Positions 47,101-59,400 of a stretch of 64,000 nt of DNA are shown here, in pieces (within the stretch, counting starts at the first letter, position 1; each line of letters opens with the position of its first letter). Source of the stretch: Chondrilla cf. caribensis. Taxonomy: Eukaryota; Porifera; Demospongiae; Chondrillida; Chondrillidae. The notes beneath the pieces were generated by a model, which saw nothing but the letters and a program-made list of their open reading frames with translations, was not told the origin of the DNA and did no database searches. Where the stretch lies: the NCBI GenBank assembly GCA_964020155.1, contig OZ026570.1, positions 2,181,721 through 2,245,720 of the forward strand. Reading direction: 5' to 3'. The translations under genes were made by a program, and so were the position numbers.

Positions 47101-50100
47101 GAACATGTGTTCAAATTTGTAATAGGTTGTTTGGATTTGTGTGTGTGGGGGCATGGGTGTGTATGTGTGGGTGTGTCCATATATAATCAATACTTGTAAA
47201 CTCCCTCAGGGACTATAAGGAGTATCACACTGACACTACTGTCAAGTTTGTGGTGACTCTTTCTGAACAAAAGATGGAAGACGCTGCTGAAATCGGTTTC
47301 CATAAAAAATTCAAATTGGAAGGAGCTCTATCAATCAATAATATGGTAGGAAGCTGTGTACACACACCTCGTACTACATTTGTTTGCATTGTATCTAAAA
47401 TGACCAGATTTCTTATGGGCCTTCTACTTGTCACCAATAGTTATTAAGACACATACATACGTACGTACATACATACCTACATAATTGTATGTACGTACAT
47501 ATCTAATTGAATGCACTCTTACACTCCCACCTATGCGAGTGTTGTAACTTTTGGTGCTCAATTAACATAGGAAAAAGACATAATATGTGTATGTCAGCAT
47601 TCCTACTGTTTTTTAATGTTTCAATACACATACGTAACATTTACGGATTGAATGCTAATACGAATAACTACAGTTGCCTTTGTTGGAACCTAAGGGCAGA
47701 ACCTACCTACCTATGTACGTATGTGCATACATGTGCATGTAATAGTTATATCACCTCTACCCAATACCTAGACATGGTATGGCTAACTCATATCCTGCAT
47801 CGTGCTAAAGTTTCAGCTGAGTATTGTAGCCTAGAGTAGACAAGAAAATCAAAGAACTCGACTAGAATCACTAGAATGGCTTTACTTACCATACATCTTA
47901 ATGCATACTCGCAATTGTCTACTGTACATGTACGTATGTATGTACGTGTGTACTGCATTGTGAAATTGTACCTTGTATGATAGTGATGGCAGTTGTTCTT
48001 GCAATTAACTACAGGTGCTATTTGATGCTAGTGGATGCTTGAAGAGGTACCGTGAAAGCACTGAAATTTTGAAAGAGTTTTATTCATTACGCCTGGAGCG
48101 GTATCGACAGAGGAAGGAATGGTTGGAAGGGAAGTTACAGGCTGAAGCTGACAAGATTACACAGCAAGCTAGATTTGTTCTGGAAATGTACAACGGGACT
48201 ATTGTTTTCCGTGAGTTTTACACTCATTGAACATGTACAGGAAATGAGCACATCTGTACAGACAGCTCACTCCAGTTATTACAACACTTTGTACTTACAA
48301 ACATATGTACATGTGAACACGCTCTTCACTCTGACTTCCAAGTGTTGGAGGGTTACACATTTGAAGCTCAATTACCATGGGGATCCCCTGATTTTTATTT
48401 TTTGAAAGGAAATTGCAAAATAAAGTGTATTTGCAGAAGATACAGGAAGCATCCATCACAGTCATTGTTCTCGCTTTTATTTATTGTGTATTCTGTAATG
48501 AATCGCCACTAAACTAACTGGTAAATTATCATTTTCCACATCGATCTCTAATAGAAAAGAAGTCAAAATCTCAAATGATTGGCATTCTGAAAGATCGCAA
48601 ATACCCCAGCGATCCTGTAAAATTGTGGAAGTCTCGAATTGCTGCCGAAGCTGATGAACTCGATGAAGAAGAGAATGATGACGAGAAGTCTTCAGATTAT
48701 AATTACCTCCTTGGAATGCCCATGTGGAACATGAGTTTAGAGAAGAAGAATGAGCTCCTTCAAGAGAGGGACAAAAAGGTAATAGTACAAACTGTACATT
48801 CAAACGTGTAGTGTGTACTAGTGTTGGGCGGTATACCGGTATATAGTTGAATCGCGGTATTGAGTTCATACCGTTCCGGTATATATTGTATGTTTATTCA
48901 TACCGGAAACCGGATACCGATTATACCGTGACAAAATTGTATAGTATACGGTATCCGCATAACTATTCATACAGCTGTGCAAGATGGCCGGTGTACGTAG
49001 CGTCGATTATCTACGCGTGTAGATTGCTTCTGCGACCGTGAACGATAAAAGCTGAACAAAGAATCGACAGAAATAGTATTATTTATATTTCAAACAAAGA
49101 ATGGGCAGAAAGCGCGTCGCTGTCGTAAACCTATGTTTCATACTGAAGCGATTTGAAGAGTTTCTACAGTTGTTGGATAGTTAAGGCAAAACTAGTGAGC
49201 AAGAGCGGTACGAAAAGCGTTGTATGGGACTATTTCGGTCTCGAGCTGGGAAAGATGAAAAGACTGTCGATGATGGCAGTACTGTATGCCAAAATTATCG
49301 ATAACAAGTGCGAGCAAAGCACGAGAACACCTCAAACTTGTTGGCACACTTCTGAACAAACCACCCCTCAGTTATTAGTATAGTATGGTATATATATTTA
49401 CATAATATATAGTATAGAATAGTATTATTAGAATAGTAGGTATGTAGTTATACCGCAATATTTTTTTCAGAAATACCGTGGTACTATATTTGTTAATACC
49501 GCCCAACACTAGTGTGTACTGTACATGTGTATGTGGTATGTTGTGTGGGCGACTTCAAAGGAAAAGCAGTGCACACATTCGTGATGTGTGCACACTTCCC
49601 TGATGTATGCACACTTCATTCGAGGTTGCAATGTGGATAATTGGTTATTTCCTATTCACTCGTCTACTAATCATTGCTCAACCAAAGGGCACTTTCAAAA
49701 TTAATAGCAACTGATTGACACAACATTACATGTGTCGTCTTTGTGATACCTACTGGTGTCACGTAATGATATTACTCACTACTGCCCAAAGTATTGCTCA
49801 TAGTATGTACATACTCAGTGCTTAAACTATAATGAGAGTGCTGATTTATGTGTACGTACTTATTGTTAGGGTTCAATGTTGCTTCCTTGTAAATTTGTGT
49901 ATAGAGCTACTACAGGCTAGATACCATCAAAATGTTATTGTACATACTTTATTGTTGTATGTATTTCTCTCTCATGTTGGATGTCCATGTATTCATAGGT
50001 CCATGAACTGGAAACCTTGAAGTCTAAGAGTCCTAAGGATTTGTGGAATGAGGACTTGGATGATTTTTTGAGAACCATGAATGTAAGCTTTTCAAGTATT

Positions 50101-51828
50101 AACACATGACAGCTTGTAGTGATGGTGTACATTTCACATACAGTAAAGACTATTCAAGCAACGTGAATTGTGCTTGACACAAACAAATTTCAATCTCATA
50201 ACACTACCACAAATTGTGAACATTAATTCATTTCCAATGTGTACTTTTCAATTTACTGTTTCTCTTGCTTCATTGCCCCACTGATTTTGTATACAATATT
50301 AGTGCCTCTGTGTTCTATACATGCTTTGTATGACAGTACACTGTATTACTTGTGTTTTTGTAGGAAGTAGAAGAGCAAGAGCGTCAGACACAAGTGGTCA
50401 GTTCAAAGATCAAAGCAAAGCCTAAAGCCAAGGGTAATGTTCGTCAGGCAAAGATTACAGCACAGGCATCTCAGAAGGAAGATACTAAACCCAGCGCTTT
50501 TGCCGAGGTAATTGAACCCAAGATCCCCGCTTTTACTGTACCAGTTGAAAAGAAGCCGAAGGTGACTGCAGAAAAGTCTGGGCCTGCCAGTGCATTGAGC
50601 AGCAAAGATTTGAAGCAAGGAAAGCTGAAGTTTCCAAAGGTTGAAGTGGACTCAACGTCTTTTTTTGATGATGATAATGCTGAAATCAATGTTGAACAAC
50701 CAGAAGAAAACCTCCCCACGGATGATAAGCCGGTAGCATTAGTCCCTAAGAAGCGCAAGAGAGTAGCTCTGACTCGTGAGAGCACTGATGATTGTTCCTT
50801 TGACAGCGATTCCGACATGGATTTCAACGTTGGCAAGAATGTGAAGAAAGGCCCTAGTCAAAAGAAAGCCCCTGCCAAGAAAAAATCTCCTGCCAAGAAA
50901 CCCACTGTCACCAAGCTTGGTAAAAGCACATCTGAAAAAGGAGCCAAGAAGAAAAAGGTCCATTCTTTGTCTGATTCCGATGAGGGAGAACGCAGTGATG
51001 AAGTGGCCGTCCGCCGAAAAAGAGGTGTTAAACAAGATGGAAGCAAAAAGGTACGCATTATTGTGTGTTTTGAGACTATACCAAAGATTTGTTTATGGAA
51101 TTAAGGCGATAACTAGATTTTGGGAGTATAAATTCTTTGATGTCAGTAGTATTATAATATGCCAGTCTTCTACGATCTGTCCACCATGCAAGTGAGGTAG
51201 GCATTTGGGACTTGGTGACTTTGTAGAAACCTGTTATATGTAATTCATATATGTGTGTATTTACGTATATCTAATACATTGTACAACCTCAATTTTCAAA
51301 CGACCCAAAAATTGCATACGTAAGCCATTGTAATACAATGAAGTCATGCAAAATGGCTTCCTAGAGCTAGATAGTGGAAACATTGAGTATCTGAGATTGT
51401 ACTGTATAAGAATGGTAGTGTGGTGATCCAGAAGCAGTGTTTTTTGGTGGCATTCATTGAATATGATGGATGAATCGAAGGCAGAGAAAAACTAGTTTTA
51501 AGGATCTTGCTCTGACCACAGATTGTCCAATAAGTGTGTTTGCTCAGAACAATTTTCATATTTTGAATAACTGTAATCAGATCCCTCAGTGAACTTGATA
51601 TTATTCACTTTCCTTTTTCCCTCCATAACATAGCTTGCTAAGAAAAAGATATGTAAATCGCCCATACACATCAGTGATGACAGTAGCGGCAAAGATGAAG
51701 ATGATCTACCTCTGATACAGCGTCTGACCAGGAAGAAGACGACTGTTGCCAAGTACTTCAGTGACGACAATTCTGATGATATTTCTGTTGAGTCCAAGAG
51801 CAGTGAATGGGAAATCAGTGATGATTAG
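38142..51828 (+). CDS. TOP2: DNA topoisomerase II
   Basis: Twenty exons close in frame to 1448 aa: 38142-38358, 38846-38909, 39280-39523, 39710-39919, 40407-40589, 41094-41333, 41884-42186, 43045-43281, 43870-44085, 44155-44247, 45344-45458, 45896-46017, 46383-46763, 46892-47091, 47210-47345, 48015-48210, 48555-48778, 49999-50082, 50364-51050, 51634-51828. The GHKL ATPase shows NAADN (74-78), NGRGIP (105-109 region) and GGRNGYGAK (143-151). TOPRIM shows EGDSA (Glu448) and DQDQDGSH (528-535). The active-site Tyr792 is in ASPRY (codon 46512-46514). WHD, tower and coiled-coil gate follow, then a Lys/Ser/Asp-rich C-terminal tail (~1156-1448) encoded by the last two exons. It passes one DNA duplex through another in the nucleus using ATP. 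There is one gene here rather than vertebrate alpha/beta; length is slightly under human TOP2A (1531 aa). Intron 10 and intron 17 carry insertions. Confidence 0.98.
43318..43512. repeat. TACG/GTAC tetranucleotide-rich tract
   Basis: Repeated GTACGTAC, ACGTACAT and TACGTATGTACG strings dominate this intron. Similar patches occur at 38400-38475, 38700-38745, 39955-40030, 44465-44500, 45505-45540 and 47455-47500. The unit is self-complementary, so either strand can form small hairpins. Confidence 0.7.
44925..45245. mobile_element. GC-richer insertion in TOP2 intron 10, type unknown
   Basis: Base composition shifts abruptly. The block begins after AAGTAATTTGAGTTC, contains GGGGCTGCCGCCCCCC at ~44943, is rich in TTCG/GAAC and CGCG, and ends with the hairpin GGGGCTGCCTGTGGCAGCCCC (45214-45234). 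A plus frame is open from 44925 to 45203 but matches nothing known. It is probably a mobile element; no terminal repeats were firmly defined. Confidence 0.4.
48819..49511 (+). mobile_element. Non-autonomous hAT transposon with decayed BED finger
   Basis: The ends are TAGTGTTGGGCGGTATACC and the inverted GGTATTAACAAATATAG side finishing ATACCGCCCAACACTA. An 8-bp direct duplication GTGTGTAC lies at 48811-48818 and 49512-49519. These features define the hAT superfamily. At ~49190-49365 a broken frame reads KSVVWDYFGLE, STVCQNYR and TSNLLAHF with in-frame stops and one Cys replaced, the remains of an N-terminal BED zinc finger of a hAT transposase. The catalytic domain is deleted. It sits in TOP2 intron 17. 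Confidence 0.88.
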
Positions 51829-52032
51829 CTGATGTTGTTCTACACGTACTGTTGCAGTAACTGAACATTATATTGTTATCAGAACTTGTCTGTGTTTAAC
51901 TTTCAAGTCACTAATATGTAGTGAGCAGTATATTATATCTATGTATATTAACTGTTAAAAACTCTTTATTTTATGTTACAAGCACTTGCTATGTTTATAA
52001 TACATAATATTACTGTGGAAATGAGTCATTAT

Positions 52033-52038
52033 AATAAA
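52033..52038 (+). terminator. AATAAA polyadenylation signal of TOP2
   Basis: AATAAA lies ~205 bases after the TOP2 stop in AT-rich sequence. Confidence 0.5.
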
Positions 52039-52244
52039 CTATAACTATTTAATTTTCGTACAGTGGTAAAAAAGATAATGTGAAATGGGCCAGCTCTCAA
52101 GGATAAACATGAAGTAAACTCTGTTCATGTGGGGACTGTCTGCCAGGAGACTCAATCCTAGCTATCCAGTGGAATATTCTATTAATGTAATTGTACGTGT
52201 ACAGGTATACATTCTAGTAAACGTTTCATTAAGGATGATAATAT

Positions 52245-52430
52245 ACAGTGGAGCGATTTCATGATAACAAAGGACACATTGGGACCAGCAAATTTGCCCA
52301 CTCTAAATCTGCAGCAGCAATATAAGAAGGTACAATTTGCTGCCTTAGAAGCATAGCTTTATAGGGAGGTAATTTCTATGGTGTTCTTCATTTAGAGCGT
52401 ATAAGACATCCTTTCAAAGAGGTTCCACTG
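52245..52430. mobile_element. 186-bp pogo-like MITE (family B) between TOP2 and the NTPase-TPR gene
   Basis: It begins CAGTGGAGCGATTTCATG and ends CAAAGAGGTTCCACTG, flanked by TA (52243-52244, 52431-52432). The internal AAGGACACATTGGGACCAGC recurs inverted in the copy at 56759. Confidence 0.75.
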
Positions 52431-53485
52431 TAATTTGAAGACATAGAGTATAGCTCAAATTAATAGCTAAAGAGGTATGAACCTCAGCTGGGTACAGACA
52501 GGTGCAGGGGAGAAGTTATATATTGTACAATCGAGGTTATTTGTACATCATAATTATAATTATATTATAAAGTGTATTGATTAGTTAAAGTGGTCAAGGC
52601 TTAATCACATATTATTCTAAGACTTATAAAACCTGGAGACCAGCCAAAACCATAACATGATTCTTTGAAAGATATAATAATATTCCACTATCCAAATTGT
52701 CTAATACTTAAGAATATAACAATATTATAAAACCAGCGGTTAATTTGACGAAATTTCTATTATGAGTTTGCTGACACCATTTTCTCAAATACATAATTAT
52801 GTCTAGTAATCTTCCATTTCTGTCGATATCCTTGACTGTCACATATTCCACTATCCAAATTCTTTAACATATAAGGATATATTAATATTATCATACCTAT
52901 GTTATTCTACTATTAATGCAAGATCAAAACACTCATGGTTCGTCTGCATGCATGACATTTCCCCTTGTGAATCAACATGCACATACCATCCACATAATAT
53001 TATGTATATACTATCATGTTGGAAACTTCAAGTGTGCACACATGCAGTGAAAGAATATTATATTAAAACAGACAGATCTGTAGGTATATACTATATAATT
53101 CTTACATTCGATTGATCCTTATTATATATATATATAATTTAAAGCTTTATTCTTTAAGCACATTGGCCACTATAATAATTATTATATAAATTATGCATGG
53201 CAAATAATACAAATAATAATATATTATTTCTGTGCTTTGATCGAAATAATAATTAATATCACTAAGTTTATTATAACTGGCATATCCCTTTAAGCAGTAT
53301 AATTTGCATGACATTGTATGTACCATTTAAATTGCACATCAAATATTTTGATGTAATTAAAACCAATCAGTATACAATGCTATGAAAAATAACAAAATTA
53401 GAAAAGCAAATTGATCTGATGGACTATAATCACCAGAAGTTGCTACACGAAGTCATAATGAAATAAAATCAACCAACAGACACAA
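52431..53485. other. Convergent intergenic region
   Basis: AT-rich sequence between two convergent genes, presumably their 3' UTRs. A ~50-base unit (ATATTCCACTATCCAAATTG then TCTAATA) occurs twice, near 52680 and 52845. No gene is seen. Confidence 0.5.
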
Positions 53486-56400
53486 TCAATTAGGTTCCTC
53501 TTTGTACGTGTGAAGCAGTTTATCAAGTTTCTGAAGGTTTGCAGCTATTGACGGATGCACCTCTCCAACCTTACGTTGCAATATGCTCTGCGAGTTTTCC
53601 AGACACTTTTTTGCATACTTGAATTGTCCCTAAAGTAAACATGGGATACATGTTACAATAGAAAAAGGGGGAAAAAATCAGATGCATTGTTTTGTGTGCT
53701 ATCCGATGTTCCACATACTGTACAGTATACAGTCTACATTGATCTATGTAATATAAAGATCTCATCAAACATACACCAAAGTCATACTGTACGTACTTGA
53801 TGAGCTAAAACAATTCCGTAATTGTTCATTGCTTTTGCAAAGAGTTCGTGATCCTGGCCAAACTCTTTCACAATGAGGTCAACAGCCACCCTACAGCCAA
53901 AACCAGTGCTTACTTGTTAGTCTCATAAACACTCTCTTTGTACACATGAACATTTGCAACATACAGTAAAACTGAAATAATATCAAACCAATAGGACACA
54001 CTATAGGCCAGAGATCACAATGAAGGTATGTATAGAACACATGCAGTGTATTACTGTATGTAGTGTTGAAGGACTACGAGTAACCCTTATTGTTGTTACC
54101 AAACATGCCTTCGTACTGGAGGATACAGTCATAATACTATAAATGTGTACACTGGGCATGGGGAAGTTCCACTGTGTATTGAATGTAGGGGAAACCACAC
54201 AGGGAACCCCAATGTTGGTGATACTGAAGGTGTGTGTTGTAGTGACATGATTGATTACGTGCATACATGTAGATGGTGGATTGTGTGTGATAGAACATGT
54301 TCGCAAAAGAAACATTTTGCACTGATTATTCATAAAACTAGGACTACCACTTTGTTCACTGATACGCAGACAGTTGCCCTTCAGGAGAAGATACTGGTGG
54401 AGTGAACTAATGCACAGTGTTAAGGTATAACATGCCATGCTAATTCCAGAATACTCTCAGGCTTGCTAACCAACTGACCTTTGAACTGCCTCGGCATTTT
54501 GATACAAGCACTAAAGAACACAAACATGAAAAAAATTACTCGAGAACATGCGTACATATGAAGTACATTATACACATAATACATACGTGTACACAAATAA
54601 ACATTTCATGGGTATAACAATAAAATATTTACATTTGAAAATACTGTACATATATAGTACGGAACATACCACATAATATTATGTAATACTTGTGTAAATT
54701 GAGGCTCCCTCCAAAAATTACACACATACGTAGACCATACCATAAATTAGGTAAGTTTAAACATGTCATTGTGCTCCATTCAAGTGTAAATACTTCTAAA
54801 TACATATTATTGTATTACTGAAGTTTGATTCAGAGTTTCTCTGAGAATGCCTAAGAAGGGTGTCTACCTGAATAATAATCCATTGACAAATTTCAGAGCA
54901 ATTGCCACTGTTTATGGATTGTCAAGGATCCCAGTCATGATGGAAGGTAGCAGGATTCCTAGGTACAATAAAACCTATTCAATACGATATTCTTATAATT
55001 TGATATTTTCATCCCACAATGAGTGTCAGATTGGAGAGGTTCTACTGCTTTGAATATTGTTATCCACTTACTGTTAGAGACCAGAAACAAAGAGATCAGA
55101 TTAAGACTACATACACAGTAGACTCACTTCTGCCATGTACACTGCAAAGAGTTGTTCAATTACATCATACATTATCGAGTGCTGATCTTGTAAACTGGAC
55201 ATCTATGATGATAGAACACGCAAAATGCATAACAAAACAGTACTAGTACTGAGGTTGACAGGAAGGGTCTAACATAGGCCGTGGATGACAAACCTGCAGC
55301 AAGCTTTTGAAAGTTTTTTCCCAGAGTACACGTGAGATATCAAATCTTCAACAGAAATGGATATTACCGTAATGATTAGGTCACTTTGAGTATAGAACAC
55401 TGAAGACATGTTTACACACATACGTACTTATTCTGGTATGAGGCCACTTGTCCCATGTTGAACAATGTACAAACAGTTTCAATGTGGAAATCTCCAAGTA
55501 GACTCTCTCGTATGTTCAATGCATGTCCATAATACACAATACTATTCCTAATATCGTAAAAAATCATGGATACCATAATTGCACCCTTCTTGAGGGGTAG
55601 ACGAAAAATAAAAGTGTGCAAACATAACCCATGTAGCACAGGTTAGCATGTAGCACATGTAGCATATAAGCCATGTAGCACAGGTCACTAGACAGGTTTC
55701 ATTGTTTAGGATTAATTATTAAGAGCCAGGCATTAAATTAGTAAACACATTTCTATCGCATATAACATGCATCATGTATGGTACATGACAAAGTTTGTCT
55801 ATGCGCTTCCCCAAGGTCAACCACAAAAGGTGCTCATAGGTTTACGCAGATGTACCTACATACAGCTATCTACAAACACTTGCATAGGCTTATTGCGTTA
55901 TTACAATACAAACGTATACCCAGCATTGTACCCGCATACCCAGCATTTGTACCCGCATACCCAGCATTGTACCCGCATACCCAGCATTGTACCCGTATAC
56001 CCAGCATTGTACCCGCATGCTGTGCTGCAAGTAAACGTTGACCTTCACATTTCATTAATTTGCAGAAGTTTATGAAGCAAAAAGCTTTCCGCATACACCC
56101 CACATGCACATGGACAAATTACGGAGAATATGGAGTGTGTCCGCCTCTTGCTTGAATAACTGCATTAATTCGAGAAGGGATGGACTGTAATTAGTTAAAT
56201 AGCGTATCAGGGGAAACATTTGGCCACAATTCTTGTAAACAACGGTACAAGCTCTCTAAATTTGTCCTGCTGTTGCTCTGTGCCATACATAGTCTTGTCA
56301 TACGGTCAATTGCGCCACTGTGACATGCAGTTACAAGAACAAAGCAGTGCTCACTCCAAGTCACTCATGATGGCGTAGAGTGTGCCTAGCTCGTGCAGTG

Positions 56401-59400
56401 CAGAGGCTGTACCCACTGACTCCACTTCCTCGATCTCACTCTCTAGTTTCTTAATGAGCTTGCGAATGGCCTTAACGCTCTACGAAGGTATACATGTACA
56501 GAAAATACAACCACAATATATCACTCACAACCTGTGTGTTCACAGTGACACAACAATAACATTAGAATTGGAGCATATACATAGAGCACATGTCACAGAG
56601 GAAACAAAAGTCACTTTCAGGGAATCATTGAGGGGGTTGGACACCTCCCTTGTCAAATCTCCCCATCCCCCTTGGCTAAAATTTTTCTCATCAACAAAAT
56701 CCAATGGCCTTAATAGATGGAACACAGAACAAACTTGTTCCTTCTACATACATATGTACAGTGGAACCTCTATTAAAGGGCACTCCCAATAAAGGACACC
56801 GTAGAAATTACCTCCCTACAAAGGACACATTCTAAGGCACCAAAAGTAGACTTTCCTATATAATAATACATTTTCCATCTCTGAAGAGTGGACAACCTCT
56901 CTACAGGGGACAAATAGCTGGTCCCAATGTGTCCTTAATAGAGATCCCCCCCCCCGTATCACAAAAGTTAAACAAGTCGCTTGAACTTCCCCTTGACAAT
57001 TTCCTAAAGAAAGGTCTGACCATGCGGTTATGAGCCCACTACAAGTGTGCAGGTTGAGACAGACACTGCCAAACAAATAGTGGCACACTATGCACAACAC
57101 TCCTAACATGCATTGGATTGCAGATTACAGTGCTTTCACCCAAGAAGAGCACACAAACTTACAGTACTGTTTTGAGGCTGAGTCATCACTATGTTCTGTA
57201 CTCTCACAATCTCAGATTCTAAGCTGACAGCCATTTCATTACTACAAAGAGTACTAAGGTTACAGTTTGTGTGGAGTATGTGTCACAATACATGTGCTAT
57301 AACATACTCATTTAACATTTCTTTCACAGTCTTCAAAGCCTTCAATACCTATGGTACAATCATAACAAGATCTCACTTGATCTAGAACACTTGTTAGAAT
57401 ATAAATCTACGTATGATATTATATTATCGACAGACTTACAGCATATCAACACATTTGTATGCGGACAATAAACAGAACATAAAAACCTACACGTAAGCAT
57501 TCCCATGAGTCTGGACCGTATGCTTCCTCAAAAGATCCCAACGCTTGTTGAAGAAGACCTTCTGCAGTCCTGAATGTGCATGTGCGTACAAGAATAGAGG
57601 AGGGAGAGAGGGAGTGGTGTGCATATGCTTGTGTGTGTTTCAGGTATCATTTGACTGGTGATTTGAAGTGCCAGGTCGGCCACATGAGTACTACAGCAAC
57701 AATACACTCACTGGGGTTTCTTCCATGCAATATACAAAACACCCAATTCATAGACACTTCTAGCCACTTGTGGCGAATCCGGATCAAAATAGGCTTCATA
57801 GAGCTCCAACCCGCGCTCCAAACACTGTTTACTCTACATAGATTTTTGCATGCATAAACATGTCAACTTCCTTACTACAATCATCACACAGAACAGCATT
57901 CTCACTCTTTGGTAGTCTTGGATGGTGCGTAGAAACACTCCCAGCTGTTGCCAAAGATGTGCAGTGTGGGAATTGTCAGCGTGTTCTTCACCTTCAGTAA
58001 CACTCATGTACTTCAGGTATTCACCAACCATGTCATCCTTATCAATGCCAATCGACTTCCACATAGACATCAGCTTGCAGTAAGAGCCACTTTGTTGTGA
58101 GAACACGAGAACAATAACAATTAAGGACAGTAGCACATACGTACATATAAGTACACACAAATATACTGTGTGTCTGCATAACAAGCTATACTATAACATA
58201 TCTTTATCTAATGTAAACACAATGATATAAGTAAATAAACAAAGTTGATCTACAATGGTCATTGTGCCCTAATATGGTCATAGAGAGAACAAGTAAGACT
58301 TTCCTAAGGAAACTGGTAAAGCTCCAATAGAGGCCAGCATACCACTAGGGTGAGGCAGACAAGATGCTAACCACAGTACGTGTACGTACAAATATTCAAG
58401 TTGTCAGTTTCCAGAATTAATGGCCGAGAAATACAATTTTCATTTATTATTCACTTTTGTGTCTTTCTGTCCTACATTTATGTATACTGTATATATACAT
58501 AATATATTGCAAACAGGAATTTTTCAAATTGTTTACATTTGCGAATAACACTCAATGAAATTTATGAAATTATACAGCACAAGAATTTGTATGCACACAA
58601 TACCCATGATACTGCACAAGATTGCAAAAGGTTACAATTTGTAGTATTGTGTGTACTACACATTTAGCACTACACCTTAGCTACATACCACATCACTGAC
58701 TACAAAATCTGACAAACCCTCTACTGAATACACAGCCACCTGCATACCTGAAGACCATGAATATCAAAACTTCAACATTGGAGAGAAGAGACTTTAGTTC
58801 TTGCTCTTGTTTGAGCAGAATGAGATGACGTGGCAATTCCTCCAACATACGAGAAATATGCACTGGTGGACTACAGCAGGGATAGAATTGATGTGCATAT
58901 ACATGTACATACATACATCAAAAGTTCACAACATCACAACTGAAACGATTGTCATACCCTTCGGGATTCTTGTAATACGCAAGGAATCTCTGGGCAAGTC
59001 CAATGTCATTCCCAGTGAAGTATATGGCACCTTGGACTGCTTCTTTCAGCATGGGATGAGCAAACTGAACCAATCCCCCCACTTCAATGAGTATCTGCAA
59101 GTCTTTCAAATACTTGAAGACGAGACACCAAAGTGAGTATGGGACACTAGTGAGCTAGGTATGAAGGGAAACAGAAACACCATGTTAACCCATGATATTA
59201 TTTTTATAGCAATACGTAAATGATAGACCACATAGGTAGATCTATATCAATGAAGACAGTTTCGTAACTGATGAAAATTGACATGGTTAAACATGGTGAA
59301 AAACCTCTCACGAATTATGCATTACTTCTATGTTTTCTGTTCAAAATATTCCTATTTCAGATACTCTGATATAGTTACACACGAGCCCCTATGATATTAG

